From contig NZ_AZSJ01000003.1 of NCBI RefSeq assembly GCF_000516555.1, positions 91,269 to 155,268 on the forward strand: a stretch of DNA of 64,000 nt, in the 5' to 3' direction. Origin of the DNA: Afipia sp. P52-10. Lineage in GTDB: Bacteria > Pseudomonadota > Alphaproteobacteria > Rhizobiales > Xanthobacteraceae. Both the position numbers and the translations under genes were made by a program. How positions within the stretch are numbered: position 1 is the stretch's first letter; each line of letters opens with the position of its first letter. The notes beneath the pieces were generated by a model. That model ran no database searches and was not told the origin of the DNA. It saw only the letters and a list, made by a program, of their open reading frames with translations. Shown here piece by piece: positions 44,269 to 54,312 of this stretch.

Positions 44269-45378
44269 ATGCAGACGCAATCTGCCTGGATCCTCGCCTT
44301 GTGCGGCCTTTTGATCGGCGTTGCGGCCGGATTCGCCGCGCGCCGGGCAAGGCTCTGCACATTCGGCGCGATCGAGGATGCCCTCGTCGGCGGCGACAGT
44401 CGCCGGCTGAGGGTTCTCGGGCTGGCGCTCGGCATTGCGGTTCTCGGCACGCAAGGACTGATCGCCACCGGGCTGCTGAATCCCGAACTGACCAATTACA
44501 TCCCACCCGCCTTGCCGCTGGTCTCGATCCTGCTCGGCAGCACCATGTTCGGCATCGGCATGGCGATGGTCGGCACATGCAGCTTCGGCTCGCTGGTCCG
44601 GCTCGGCGGCGGCGATCTCCGCAGCCTGATCGTCATCCTCGTGTTCGGCGCCTGCGCCTATGCGACGCTGCGCGGCGCGTTCGCCGGTTTCCGGGTCGGC
44701 GTGCTGGAGCACTTGGCGCTGCCGATGCCGGACGGCATCCGCTCCGACATGGCCTCGCTCTCCGGCCGCGCGCTCGGCTTCGACGTGCGGATCCCGCTTG
44801 CCGCCATCCTCGGCGTAAGCCTCTGTTGGCTTGCGCTCGGTGATCGCCGGCTGTGGCGCGCGCCGCGCCTGCTCAGCGCAGGCATCGTGCTCGGCGCGCT
44901 GGTCGTGCTCGGCTGGGCGGTCACCACCTGGCTGCGCGACGAGTTCGCCGGCCCGTCGCATCCGCAAAGCCTGACCTTCGTCTCGACGGTCGGCAAAGCG
45001 ATCTTCGCCGGGCTGTTCAATCCGGCAGCTTTCGCGGACTTCGGCGTCGGCAGCGTGTTCGGCGTGGCGATCGGTGCCATGCTCGCCGCCTGGCACGCGG
45101 GCGAGCTGCGCTGGGAAGCCTTCGATGACGATCGCGAGATGCGCCGCCATCTCCTCGGCGCTGTGCTGATGGGAAGCGGCGGCATTCTCGCCGGCGGCTG
45201 CACCATCGGCCAGGGGCTCACCGCCGGATCGATGCTGGCGCTGTCATGGCCATTCGCGGTCGGCGGCATGGTGATCGGCGCCCGGCTCGGCATCGCGCTG
45301 TTGGTCGAAGGCTCGACGCGGGATCTGCTGCAGCGCAAATTCGGCGGCCTGATCGGCCGGGGCCGGCGGATCGATTGA
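44269..45378 (+). CDS. soxT: SoxT-like YeeE/YedE family sulfur transporter
   Basis: A 369-residue integral membrane protein of the YeeE/YedE (TsuA-like) family. The two repeats hold cysteine-bearing motifs MVGTCSFGSLVRLGGGDLRSL and LAGGCTIGQGLTAGS, positioned to relay thiosulfate or sulfane sulfur. ATG 44269 follows CAGGGAG. It is downstream of soxSR, 130 bases away, the place SoxT occupies in other sox clusters. Confidence 0.86.
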   Translation: MQTQSAWILALCGLLIGVAAGFAARRARLCTFGAIEDALVGGDSRRLRVLGLALGIAVLGTQGLIATGLLNPELTNYIPPALPLVSILLGSTMFGIGMAMVGTCSFGSLVRLGGGDLRSLIVILVFGACAYATLRGAFAGFRVGVLEHLALPMPDGIRSDMASLSGRALGFDVRIPLAAILGVSLCWLALGDRRLWRAPRLLSAGIVLGALVVLGWAVTTWLRDEFAGPSHPQSLTFVSTVGKAIFAGLFNPAAFADFGVGSVFGVAIGAMLAAWHAGELRWEAFDDDREMRRHLLGAVLMGSGGILAGGCTIGQGLTAGSMLALSWPFAVGGMVIGARLGIALLVEGSTRDLLQRKFGGLIGRGRRID

Positions 45379-45427
45379 TCGAACTCGCGTGACGGCGCTT
45401 CGGGCGGCGGCCTATGCCGCTGAGCCC

Positions 45428-45877
45428 TCAGGGCCGTAGATAGCTCCAGCCCTGCTCCTGCAGCTCGATCAGCCGTACCGCGCCGGAGGGGACGAGTTCG
45501 GCCTGCGAGATCATGCCGACCGGCTTGCCCTCGCGCTTCTCCATGCCCTGCTTGGTGTTCTCGCAGGCGAGAAACTTGATGGTCGACGGGAAGCTCGCAT
45601 CGACGATCTGCTTGATCCTGTCCCGCACCGGCGAGCTATCACTGCGCAGCATGTGCAAGCCGGGACCGAAGGTGACGAGCTCGATCTGCGCCGTCTCGTT
45701 CCTGGACTTGTAATATTCCATGATGTTGGCGGCGTTGTTGAGCGCGAGATTCATCACCTGTGGATCGTCCTGATCGACCTGGATCGCAATGCGATGCTCC
45801 CTCTCCGCGGCCAACCCCGGCAAGGGCGCCAAGGCCAGCAGCATCACCGCCACGATCGCACTGTACAGGGTTCGCAT
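45428..45877 (-). CDS. Exported DsrE-like protein
   Basis: A 149-residue protein of the DsrE/DsrF-like superfamily with a Sec signal peptide (cleavage near GLAAERE). DDPQVMNLALNNAANIMEYY and IELVTFGPGLHMLRSD are typical. A cysteine in FLACENTK is at the position where active members bind sulfur. ATG 45875-45877 follows GGAGAACGGCG. It is downstream of a YeeE/YedE gene, suggesting a periplasmic sulfur-handling partner. Confidence 0.85.
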   Translation of the reverse strand: MRTLYSAIVAVMLLALAPLPGLAAEREHRIAIQVDQDDPQVMNLALNNAANIMEYYKSRNETAQIELVTFGPGLHMLRSDSSPVRDRIKQIVDASFPSTIKFLACENTKQGMEKREGKPVGMISQAELVPSGAVRLIELQEQGWSYLRP

Positions 45878-45990
45878 CGCCGTTCTCCGCGTTCGCAAAG
45901 GATGCGTCATGTTATAGGCCTCGCGCGCGCAAACAAGCACGCTGCCATGGCGCTCGCCTCACTCATTCAGGACACTTGAATTCAGGCCGC

Positions 45991-47040
45991 TCAGCGCGCG
46001 GCAAGCGCCGGCACGACAGCCCGGCCGCGCAGGCCGATCGCGGCACCGCTCAGGATACCGGCCGCGGCGACGAACGACGGCAGTGCCAGCGTCGACAGCC
46101 CGGTGAGGCCCTGGCCGACCGAGCAGCCATAGGCCATTGCGCCGCCGATGCCCATCAGCATCGCGCCCGAGACCGAGCGCAGCATGTGCGGCGCGGAGGT
46201 ATAGCCCTCAAGCTGGAAGCGGCCGGTCAGCAGCGCGATCGTGAAGCTGCCCGCGAGCACGCCGAACACGACGGCCACACCGAAGCTCAGCGACAGGCCG
46301 GTGGACAGCATCACATATTGCAGCGAATCCGACAACGGCGCGACGAAGGTCAGCGAGGTCACCGGGATCGGGTTGAACTCATCGACGGCGAACCAGCCGG
46401 TTGCGGCCCAGCCGGCCACCACCAGCGCGCCGACGCCAAGGCCCGCGATTACCGCCGAGAGCGAACGGCGGAAAGTCGCGTCCGAGAAGGCGAAGATCGC
46501 CAGTCCGCCGCTGATCGCACCCGTCGCCAGCACGCGCGCGGCAAGATCGGACAGACCGAGCATCGACAGCAAGGCGGGAACGGACACCGCGTCCGGCGAC
46601 ACTTGCGTCCACTGCATGAATGCCAGGCGCGCGGGACCGAGCAGCCCCTTCAGAGTCATCTGCGCGGTGATGCCGATCAGCGCAATCACGACGAGCGAAC
46701 GCAGATTGCCCTTGCCGAGCAGCACCAGCGCCCGCGCCGCGCAACCATTCGAAAGCACCATACCGAGACCGAACAGAAGCCCGCCGACGAAGATCAGCGG
46801 CGCCGAGAAGGTCGGCTGCAGATAGAGCGACTTGCCGATCTCGACGGTGCCGGTGACGGCGAGCGCTTGGGTGCCGGCAATGGCCACGGCGAGCGCCAGC
46901 GCGAAGCTGCGCAGCTTGCGGCCATCGTTGTCGTTCCACCAGTCGCGCAGTCCGCTCAACAGGCAGAAGCCCGTGAGCAATCCCAGCCCGCCGAAGGCGA
47001 GACCAATGGCAAATCCGGCAAGGGCTGAAAGGTCGGGCAC
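45991..47040 (-). CDS. Second YeeE/YedE family membrane protein
   Basis: A 349-residue sulfur-transport-type membrane protein with the paired motifs VLSNGCAARALVLLGKGNLRSL and AYGCSVGQGLTGLSTLAL, each carrying the conserved cysteine. I chose the GTG at 47038-47040; a TTG 11 codons upstream has no better support. The gene runs toward the DsrE-like gene 113 bases on. It is a distinct paralogue of the soxT-like gene. Confidence 0.88.
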   Translation of the reverse strand: MPDLSALAGFAIGLAFGGLGLLTGFCLLSGLRDWWNDNDGRKLRSFALALAVAIAGTQALAVTGTVEIGKSLYLQPTFSAPLIFVGGLLFGLGMVLSNGCAARALVLLGKGNLRSLVVIALIGITAQMTLKGLLGPARLAFMQWTQVSPDAVSVPALLSMLGLSDLAARVLATGAISGGLAIFAFSDATFRRSLSAVIAGLGVGALVVAGWAATGWFAVDEFNPIPVTSLTFVAPLSDSLQYVMLSTGLSLSFGVAVVFGVLAGSFTIALLTGRFQLEGYTSAPHMLRSVSGAMLMGIGGAMAYGCSVGQGLTGLSTLALPSFVAAAGILSGAAIGLRGRAVVPALAAR

Positions 47041-47242
47041 GGCACAACGTCCTGGTTCAGGCGACGAAGCCAACGTCTGTCGGCAGTGATCTAAAGGGTG
47101 CCCGGTGGCGGGTCCAGACGCGCCGAAAATTGAGTTTAAGTTGCCAAGGAAGTCATTCAGCGGAGAAGGTCATTCCACCAACAAACGATCAGTCGATAGA
47201 AATATCCTTCGACGGAGGACATCCCAGGCGGCCACCGACGGC

Positions 47243-47698
<456 letters not shown>

Positions 47699-47821
47699 CG
47701 TTCGATCCTGGTTCGACCATGCTTACCCGCTCCATTCGCGTCTAAAACGCGCGCGGATAGGATGCGGTTCCCCGCCATGGGGCGAGCCACCCACACGCGA
47801 GAGCGTCGCGGGTCGGTGTCG

Positions 47822-48412
47822 TTACGCTGCAATCTTCCGGATACGGCGCATGTCGGCGACGAAATCCTTATAGCCCTGACGCCGCGCCGTATCGTCCGGC
47901 ATACGCAACAGATAGGACGGATGCACGGTGACGTAACCCGGGCGGCCGGCGAAGCGCGTCTGTCCCCGCTCGCGCATCACCGACACGGACTTGCCCGCGA
48001 GCGCACGGGCAGCGCTCGCGCCCAGCGCCACCGTCAGCTTCGGCTTGATGAGTTCCAGCTCCTTCTCGAGCCACCAGCGATAATGCTTGATCTCTCCGGT
48101 CGTCGGCGATTGATGAATCCGCCGCTTGCCGCGCCGTTCGAATTTGAAATGCTTCACGGCGTTGGTGAAGTAGACGTCGTCGCCATCGATGCCGGCTTCT
48201 GCGATCGCCCGCCGCAGCAACTGTCCGGCGGGACCGACGAACGGCCGCCCCTGCACATCCTCCTGATCGCCGGGCTGCTCACCGACGAAGACGATGGCCG
48301 CATCCGCGGGCCCCTCGCCGAGGACTGCGTGGTCGCTGCCTTTCACGTAAGGCGGCGCCTCGGCGATGGCCCGGTTGAGTTCGGCAAGGCTCTTCGGATC
48401 CTGCTCCGACAT
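47822..48412 (-). CDS. Uracil-DNA glycosylase superfamily protein UdgX
   Basis: A 196-residue UDG-superfamily protein of the UdgX branch. The motif A variant GEQPGDQED, the diagnostic KRRIH loop (His100) and HPSYLLR near the end are all visible. In Mycobacterium UdgX the equivalent histidine forms a covalent bond with uracil-containing DNA. ATG 48410-48412 is chosen; upstream in-frame sequence is unlike the family. It is divergent from ku, 250 bases away. Confidence 0.9.
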   Translation of the reverse strand: MSEQDPKSLAELNRAIAEAPPYVKGSDHAVLGEGPADAAIVFVGEQPGDQEDVQGRPFVGPAGQLLRRAIAEAGIDGDDVYFTNAVKHFKFERRGKRRIHQSPTTGEIKHYRWWLEKELELIKPKLTVALGASAARALAGKSVSVMRERGQTRFAGRPGYVTVHPSYLLRMPDDTARRQGYKDFVADMRRIRKIAA

Positions 48413-48662
48413 CGATCCGTCCGCTGCAAATGACAGAAGTTCTCCTGCGATCAAACGCTGCCGGACATCATTGTTCCAGAACACAACAGGAACGATGGGC
48501 TATATATCGCGGCGTTTACCACGATCGGATTCGGAACCTTAAGAGCATCGTGATATTGAACAATTGCCTCGTTAAGCGCGTCATACTGCCTCGTCATCTC
48601 GCCCGATCCGGCAACCCGTTTGAAGCAGCCGAGTTTGGAGTAACCCGAGTTTGGAGTAACCA
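48413..48662. promoter_or_regulatory. Divergent udgX-ku region with 16-bp tandem repeat
   Basis: CCGAGTTTGGAGTAAC is repeated exactly twice at 48629-48644 and 48645-48660, ending two bases before the ku ATG. The GGAG in each copy provides a possible ribosome site. TAACCCGAGTT resembles part of the hairpin near 1710. Confidence 0.7.
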
Positions 48663-49622
48663 ATGGCTCCGCGTGCGAATTGGAAGGGCTTCTTGCGTCT
48701 CTCTCTCGTGACCTGCCCGGTCGCGCTGTTTCCGGCCACATCGGAAACCGAGAAGATTTCGTTCAACCAGATCAATCGCAAGACCGGCCACCGCATCAAG
48801 TATCAGCGGATCGATGCGGAAACCGGCGAGGATGTCGACAGCGAAGACATCGTCAAGGGCTACAAGGTCGATACCGATACCTACATCGAGGTCAGCAAAG
48901 ACGAGCTCGACAACATCGCGCTGGAATCGACCCATACCATCGAGATCGATCAGTTCGTGCCACGCGACGAGATCGACGATCTCTACATCGTCCGCCCCTA
49001 CTATCTCGTCCCCGACGGCAAGGTCGGCCACGATGCCTATGCGGTCATCCGCGACACCATCAGGGCGACCGGCAAGGTCGCTCTCGCGCGCGTCGTGCTG
49101 ACCAATCGCGAGCACATCATCGCGCTGGAGGCGCGCGACAAAGGGCTGGTCGGACTGCTGTTGCGCTATCCTTATGAGGTCCGCCAGTCCGCCGACTACT
49201 TCGACGACATCCAGGATGTGAAGATCACGAAGGATATGCTCGATCTCGCCAAGCATATCGTCGATCAGAAGTCCGGCCACTTCGAGCCGGAGGCATTCGA
49301 AGACCATTACGAGGCGGCCCTGATCGAGCTGATCAACCAGAAGCAGGCTGGCCGCCCGATCACCAAGGCCAAGGTGAAGACCGAAGGCAACGTCATCAAC
49401 TTGATGGACGCGCTGCGGCAAAGCCTGAAGGGCGGCAAAGCTGCCGCGGAGACGGAAGCTGCGCCGAAGAAGCGCGGCCGAGCCAAGAAGCGAGTCGAAG
49501 GCCAGCGTGAAATGCTGTTTCCGATCGAGGGCAAAGGTCAGAAGGCCGCCAAGAGCGCACCCGCCCGCGAAGCCGGCAAACGTCCCGCGCGCACGACAAC
49601 GCGGCAGAAGCGGACCGGCTGA
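48663..49622 (+). CDS. ku: Ku protein, non-homologous end joining
   Basis: A 319-residue homodimeric Ku that binds double-strand DNA ends and recruits LigD. The bacterial Ku core spans about residues 1-250 (RANWKGFLRLSLVTCPVALFPATSETEKISFNQIN; YYLVPDGKVGHDAYAVIRDT). A basic Lys/Ala-rich C-terminal extension follows, used for DNA and LigD contact. The start lies directly after a tandem repeat. Confidence 0.97.
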   Translation: MAPRANWKGFLRLSLVTCPVALFPATSETEKISFNQINRKTGHRIKYQRIDAETGEDVDSEDIVKGYKVDTDTYIEVSKDELDNIALESTHTIEIDQFVPRDEIDDLYIVRPYYLVPDGKVGHDAYAVIRDTIRATGKVALARVVLTNREHIIALEARDKGLVGLLLRYPYEVRQSADYFDDIQDVKITKDMLDLAKHIVDQKSGHFEPEAFEDHYEAALIELINQKQAGRPITKAKVKTEGNVINLMDALRQSLKGGKAAAETEAAPKKRGRAKKRVEGQREMLFPIEGKGQKAAKSAPAREAGKRPARTTTRQKRTG

Positions 49623-49624
49623 CC

Positions 49625-49834
49625 ATGCCGCGCAAGCTTATCGCCTTCGATGACGAGACGATGAGCGCGCTTGCCCAGCTCGGCCGAGACCGGATGGCGA
49701 CGATCCAGGATCTTGCCGACGAGGCCTTCGCCGATCTGCTCAAGAAGCACGGCGTGCCGATCGACCTGAAGGACGCCTTGCGCAAGAGCGCCCGCAGTCC
49801 CGCGGAAAAAGCCAAGCTGCGCCGGCACTCCTGA
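49625..49834 (+). CDS. Small protein between ku and ligD, ribbon-helix-helix-like
   Basis: A 69-residue charged protein starting two bases after the ku stop. [40 protein letters not shown] resembles a ribbon-helix-helix DNA-binding domain. It is probably co-translated with ku and could tune the end-joining operon; function unproven. Confidence 0.75.
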   Translation: MPRKLIAFDDETMSALAQLGRDRMATIQDLADEAFADLLKKHGVPIDLKDALRKSARSPAEKAKLRRHS

Positions 49835-49880
49835 CCCCTTCGGGCGTTGTCGGTGTGATCATCATCGCGCGAGACCTGCC

Positions 49881-52643
49881 GTGGCCACTGCAAAGCTCTC
49901 GACCTATCGCAAGAAGCGCGACTTCTCGAAGACCTCCGAACCGAGCGGCAAGGCGCGCGTCGCCCGTTCGAAACTGCCGCGGTTCGTCATCCAGATGCAC
50001 GACGCCACCCGCCTGCACTACGATTTCCGCCTGGAGCTCGACGGCGTGTTCAAGTCATGGGCGGTGACACGCGGGCCCTCGCTCGATCCAAAGGACAAGC
50101 GCCTCGCGGTCGAGGTCGAGGACCATCCGCTCGACTACGGCGACTTCGAAGGCACCATTCCCAAGGGACAGTACGGCGGCGGCACCGTCGAAATCTGGGA
50201 TCGCGGATACTGGCATGCCGACGATCCGCATAAAGGTCTCGCCAAAGGCGACCTCAAATTCGCGCTGATGGGGCAGAAACTCGAAGGCGAATGGGTGCTG
50301 GTGCGCATGAAGCATGATCGCACCGGCGGCAAGCGCACCAACTGGCTGCTGATCAAGCACCGCGACGAGTATGCGATGGACGGCGACGGGGCGCGGGTGC
50401 TCGACGATGACCGCTCGGTCGCCTCCGGGCGCACGTTGAAACAGATCGCCGAAGGCAAGGGCCGCGCACCGAAGCCGTTCATGATGAGCCGGCAGACGGC
50501 GGGAGCTGCGGCCGTCTGGAATTCCAATCAGGGCGCCGCGGCGGAGGCGCGGGCCAGCCGCCCTCGCCCTGCGCCAACGCCGCGCGCCGCGGCGAAGGCG
50601 ACCTCCGAGGCTGGTTCCAAGGTTGGTTTCAAGGCTGCCTCGAAGACATCTCGCACCAAAAGCCCCCGCCCAGCGTCGGGCGCTGCCAAACGCGCGAAGG
50701 CGATCAAAACCGACGATCTTCCGGACTTCGTGCCGCCGCAGCTCTGCAATGCCGCGCAACGCCCGCCCAACGGAGACCGCTGGGTGCATGAGATCAAGTT
50801 CGACGGCTACCGCATCCAGATGCGCGTCAAAGATGGCGAGGTCTCGCTGAAGACGCGCAAGGCCCTGGACTGGACCGATCGTTTCGCAACGATCGCCAAA
50901 GCCGCAGCCCAGCTTCCCGATGTCATCATCGACGGTGAAATCATCGCCCAGAACGATCAGGGTCATCCGGACTTTTCCGCCATGCAGGCGGCGCTGTCGG
51001 ACGACGGCAACACCGACGATCTCGTCTTCTTCGCCTTCGACCTTCTGTTCGCAAGCGGCGAAGATCTGCGCGAGCTGCCGCTGGGCGAACGCAAGGCGAA
51101 GCTGCACGCCCTGCTGCGGAAGCATTTTCGCGGCCGCGCAGCGCCGATCCGTTACGTCGAACACTTCGCCGCCGACGGCGACGCCTTCATGGCCAATGTG
51201 CAGAAGGAGGGGCTGGAGGGCGCAGTGTCGAAGGAAATCGATGCGCCGTACCGGTCTGGCCGTGGCGGCAGTTGGATCAAGACCAAGTCGCGCCCAGGCC
51301 ATGAGGTGGTGATCGGTGGCTGGAAAACCACGAACGGCAAATTCCGCTCGCTAATGGTCGGCGTCAACAAGGACGGGCGTCTCGTCTATACGGGAATCGT
51401 CGGGACCGGCTACAGCGCCGACACCGTCAGGCGCATCATGCCGGCGCTCGAAGCCGCCGCGGCATCGAAGAGCCCATTCAGCGGCAAGGGCGCTCCATCC
51501 GGTGGCAAGACGATCCACTGGCTGAAGCCCGAGCTCGTCGCCGAGATCGAATTCGCCGGATGGACCGACGATGGCATGGTGCGGCAGGCGGCTTTCAAAG
51601 GATTGCGCTTCGACAAGCCCGCGAGCGAAGTGCGCGCCGAGATCGCCCATCGCACGACGCCGAAACCCGACCCGCTCGCCGACCAGGCGAAATCCGAACG
51701 GGCTGCTGCCCGGCGCGCGCGACTGAGCGCGCCGGCAAAACGGTCCACCAAGAATGCAACCGTGTCGGGCATCGTCATCAGCAAACCGGATAAGCCGCTA
51801 TGGCCCGCGGACGCCGACGGCAAGCCGATCACCAAGCAGGATCTCGCGGAATACTTCGAGGCAGTCGCGGATTGGATGCTGCCCCACATCAAGGGCCGGC
51901 CGTGCTCGATCCTGCGGGCGCCCGACGGCATCGGCAAGGAAACGTTCTTCCAGCGCCATGCGATGCCCGGCCAATCGGAATTCGTCACCGAGGTCAAAGT
52001 CTCCGGCGATCGCAAGCCCTACCTGCAGGTGGACAGTCTGGAGGGTTTGATCGCCGTCGCACAGTCGGGCGGGATCGAGCTGCATCCATGGAACGGCGCT
52101 CCCGGCCGTCCCGATGTGCCCGGTCGGCTGGTGTTCGATCTCGACCCGGCTCCCGATGTCGCATTCGATGCCGTGATCGACGCCGCGAAGGAAATGCGCG
52201 AGCGGCTCTCGGCCCTGGGTCTTGAGAGCTTCTGCAAGACGACCGGCGGCAAGGGTTTGCATGTGGTGACGCCGCTGGCTCATGGCAAGAACGACACCGT
52301 CACCTGGAAGCAGGCCAAGGCCTTTGCGCAAGCCGTCTGCGCGCAGATGGCAAGCGACAGCCCCGCACGCTATCTGATCAAGATGACCAAGAGCCTGCGC
52401 AAGGGAAAGATCTTCCTGGACTATCTGCGCAACGACCAGAAATCGACCGCTGTCGCGCCGCTCTCGCCGCGGGCACGCGCGGGCGCGACGGTATCGATGC
52501 CGCTGACATGGACGCAGGTGAAGGCGGGTCTCGAGCCGACACGCTTCACCGTGCGGACGGTTCCGGCGCTGCTCGGCAAGAGCAAGGCGTGGGACGGCTA
52601 TGATCAGGCAGCAAGCTCACTGCGGACCTTGCTCACCCGTTGA
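49881..52643 (+). CDS. ligD: LigD, multifunctional ATP-dependent DNA ligase
   Basis: A 920-residue end-joining enzyme with order PE-LIG-POL. The 3'-phosphoesterase domain (about residues 35-160) has [15 protein letters not shown] and [12 protein letters not shown]. The ligase domain (about 280-590) has the nucleotidyl lysine Lys306 in EIKFDGYR. The C-terminal primase-polymerase domain (about 630-910) has catalytic Asp753/Asp755 in VFDLDPAPD and [11 protein letters not shown] low-complexity Ala/Lys linker lies near 220-265. The start is a GTG at 49881. Confidence 0.97.
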   Translation: MATAKLSTYRKKRDFSKTSEPSGKARVARSKLPRFVIQMHDATRLHYDFRLELDGVFKSWAVTRGPSLDPKDKRLAVEVEDHPLDYGDFEGTIPKGQYGGGTVEIWDRGYWHADDPHKGLAKGDLKFALMGQKLEGEWVLVRMKHDRTGGKRTNWLLIKHRDEYAMDGDGARVLDDDRSVASGRTLKQIAEGKGRAPKPFMMSRQTAGAAAVWNSNQGAAAEARASRPRPAPTPRAAAKATSEAGSKVGFKAASKTSRTKSPRPASGAAKRAKAIKTDDLPDFVPPQLCNAAQRPPNGDRWVHEIKFDGYRIQMRVKDGEVSLKTRKALDWTDRFATIAKAAAQLPDVIIDGEIIAQNDQGHPDFSAMQAALSDDGNTDDLVFFAFDLLFASGEDLRELPLGERKAKLHALLRKHFRGRAAPIRYVEHFAADGDAFMANVQKEGLEGAVSKEIDAPYRSGRGGSWIKTKSRPGHEVVIGGWKTTNGKFRSLMVGVNKDGRLVYTGIVGTGYSADTVRRIMPALEAAAASKSPFSGKGAPSGGKTIHWLKPELVAEIEFAGWTDDGMVRQAAFKGLRFDKPASEVRAEIAHRTTPKPDPLADQAKSERAAARRARLSAPAKRSTKNATVSGIVISKPDKPLWPADADGKPITKQDLAEYFEAVADWMLPHIKGRPCSILRAPDGIGKETFFQRHAMPGQSEFVTEVKVSGDRKPYLQVDSLEGLIAVAQSGGIELHPWNGAPGRPDVPGRLVFDLDPAPDVAFDAVIDAAKEMRERLSALGLESFCKTTGGKGLHVVTPLAHGKNDTVTWKQAKAFAQAVCAQMASDSPARYLIKMTKSLRKGKIFLDYLRNDQKSTAVAPLSPRARAGATVSMPLTWTQVKAGLEPTRFTVRTVPALLGKSKAWDGYDQAASSLRTLLTR

Positions 52644-52660
52644 GTGGTTCATACGCGCGC

Positions 52661-52879
52661 TCAGTGCACCGTATCCAGCGGCTCCAGGAATGCCGCACAG
52701 CCGTTTGCATCGAAGGCGACGATGCAAAGACCTTGGTTCATCAAGTAGGGTTGCTCACGCAGCATCGCCGCGGCGAGCAACCGCCCCTCCTCGGCGACGG
52801 CGTCGTCCTCAAGCCATAGCTCGCCCGCCGTCTCCTCGAACGAGGTGAGGTCGGTAATCTCGAATACATAGTGCTGCAT
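52661..52879 (-). CDS. DUF6894-like small protein
   Basis: A 72-residue acidic protein beginning MQHYVFEITDL. ATG at 52877-52879 follows GGAGGA at 11 bases; an upstream ATG (52897) has none. The N-terminal Tyr-Phe-containing strand and acidic helix resemble DUF6894 proteins frequent in Bradyrhizobium. Convergent with ligD. Confidence 0.6.
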   Translation of the reverse strand: MQHYVFEITDLTSFEETAGELWLEDDAVAEEGRLLAAAMLREQPYLMNQGLCIVAFDANGCAAFLEPLDTVH

Positions 52880-53034
52880 CAAGATGGGTTCCTCCATGAA
52901 GAGACCAAGACCAGCAGCGGTGTTTCGTTCCCCTGCACGCGCGTAAAAATACGGCACCGGGATGCTTTGCTGTGGATCGCTGTGAATAAGTCCGCTCAGC
53001 CGCGCTTTAAGGTATCCCGCTCCACCTTCTGCGA

Positions 53035-53274
53035 TCACCGCAGCAAGGCTTCACGCTGCGGCCGGAGCGGCACCAGCACCTCCGTCGATGCGTCGAAGCC
53101 GCACTGCTTGCATTGATAGCCGCGGATCTCCTTGCTGCCCTGATCCGATTCCTTTCGCGTAAATTCGGTCAGCCACATCTGGATGTGGCAACGCGGACAG
53201 ATCGGAGGCTTTCTGCGATCGACGATCTCGTCAGGCGACGGCGCGGTCTCGTTGCCGAAAAAAGTCGCTCCCAT
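53035..53274 (-). CDS. Small zinc-ribbon protein
   Basis: A 79-residue protein with two CxxC knuckles, CPRC and CKQC, about 30 residues apart, forming a zinc ribbon. ATG at 53272-53274 follows GGAAAGG. A GTG at 53337 would add 21 residues and overlap the stop of the next upstream small gene in GTGA. Function unknown. Confidence 0.65.
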   Translation of the reverse strand: MGATFFGNETAPSPDEIVDRRKPPICPRCHIQMWLTEFTRKESDQGSKEIRGYQCKQCGFDASTEVLVPLRPQREALLR

Positions 53275-53333
53275 GCCCTGCACCCTTTCCTTCCGCTCGT
53301 GGTCGTCACGGTTGTCTGACGCCGCCGAACGGC

Positions 53334-53516
53334 TCACGCGCGCACCGCAACCGATTGGCTATCCACGCGGGCCCCGGCATCCGGTGTGCTCGAGATCATC
53401 CACTCCTCCAGTTCCGGATCCTCGCATTGCGGGATGATGGCCCATTGCCGCACGCGCAGGCTCCTTGGCAGAGGATACAGGACACTCACAGCACGCTTAG
53501 ATCGTTCGGCGCACAT
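53334..53516 (-). CDS. Small hypothetical protein
   Basis: A 60-residue protein with a basic N-terminal half and acidic PELEEWMISS segment. ATG at 53514-53516 follows GGAGGCCGAC, a strong ribosome site. Its stop overlaps a GTG of the following zinc-ribbon frame. No domain recognised. Confidence 0.5.
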   Translation of the reverse strand: MCAERSKRAVSVLYPLPRSLRVRQWAIIPQCEDPELEEWMISSTPDAGARVDSQSVAVRA

Positions 53517-53685
53517 GTCGGCCTCCGTGCCGCTAACTCGCGCGGCGAAAATGTTGTTCCTTGGCCGAGGAATTTCTTCAATCACGAAGCGTGGCGCAGG
53601 ATGGTTCCACAGCACCCGCGCTTTCGGGGAACGATGTGACGCCGGAGAGATTGACCGAACGGGAGCGAAACCAGACGGAGCCGGC

Positions 53686-53979
53686 ATGGCGAAGAAAGCA
53701 GCGAAAAGGCGTTACTCCAAAGGCGCCGGACGAAAGGTCGAGCGCGCGATGAGAAAGCGCAAGTCGGGCAAGCTTCGAAGCGGACGCAGCGGCCGCAAGG
53801 TCAAGAGCCGCAAGCAGGCGATCGCAATCGGTCTTTCCGAGGCACGTCGGGAAGGCAAGAAAGTCCCGAAGAAGCGCACCAGCAACAGCAAGAAACGATC
53901 CTCCAAGAAAAGATCATCCAAGAAGCGCTCATCCAAGAAGACGTCGAAAGCGAAGGCATCCAAGAAGCGGCGACGCTAG
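53686..53979 (+). CDS. Lysine-rich protein, DUF6496-like
   Basis: A 97-residue very basic protein. The core GKLRSGRSGRKVKSRKQAIAIGLSEARREGKKVP matches DUF6496-type proteins. The tail repeats KKRSS three times and resembles histone H1-like DNA-binding tails. It may compact DNA or aid stress survival. The ATG at 53686 follows ACGGAG. Confidence 0.8.
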   Translation: MAKKAAKRRYSKGAGRKVERAMRKRKSGKLRSGRSGRKVKSRKQAIAIGLSEARREGKKVPKKRTSNSKKRSSKKRSSKKRSSKKTSKAKASKKRRR

Positions 53980-53998
53980 ACCGATAGGGAGATTGGCT

Positions 53999-54292
53999 AT
54001 GCCCCGATCGTCGAAAAAGTCATCCAAGAGACGCTGGTCGGCGGAGGTCACGCGCACGAGCGATGCGCTCGATCTCAAGCAGCAAATCTTCAAGCAATCG
54101 CCCAAGCAGATCGCCGCCTCGCTGAAACGATCGGCCGAGCACAACCACCGCCGCAAATCGTCGCCATTCCGCTCGGCGATGTCGATGCTCACCTTCTACA
54201 TCAATCGCGCCGGCAAGAACCTTTCCGCCACCCGGCGCAAGAAACTGGAAGCCGCAAAGCACGAACTGCGCGTGGCATTCCATCGCGCCTAA
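53999..54292 (+). CDS. DUF3175 domain-containing protein
   Basis: A 97-residue basic protein. WSAEVTRTSDALDLKQQIFKQSPKQIAASLKRSAE and SPFRSAMSMLTFYINRAGKNL are the DUF3175 signature. AGGGAGA precedes the ATG. It lies 19 bases after the lysine-rich gene and is probably co-expressed. Function unknown. Confidence 0.85.
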   Translation: MPRSSKKSSKRRWSAEVTRTSDALDLKQQIFKQSPKQIAASLKRSAEHNHRRKSSPFRSAMSMLTFYINRAGKNLSATRRKKLEAAKHELRVAFHRA

Positions 54293-54312
54293 CTGGCCAC
54301 CGGCAGCCATCC

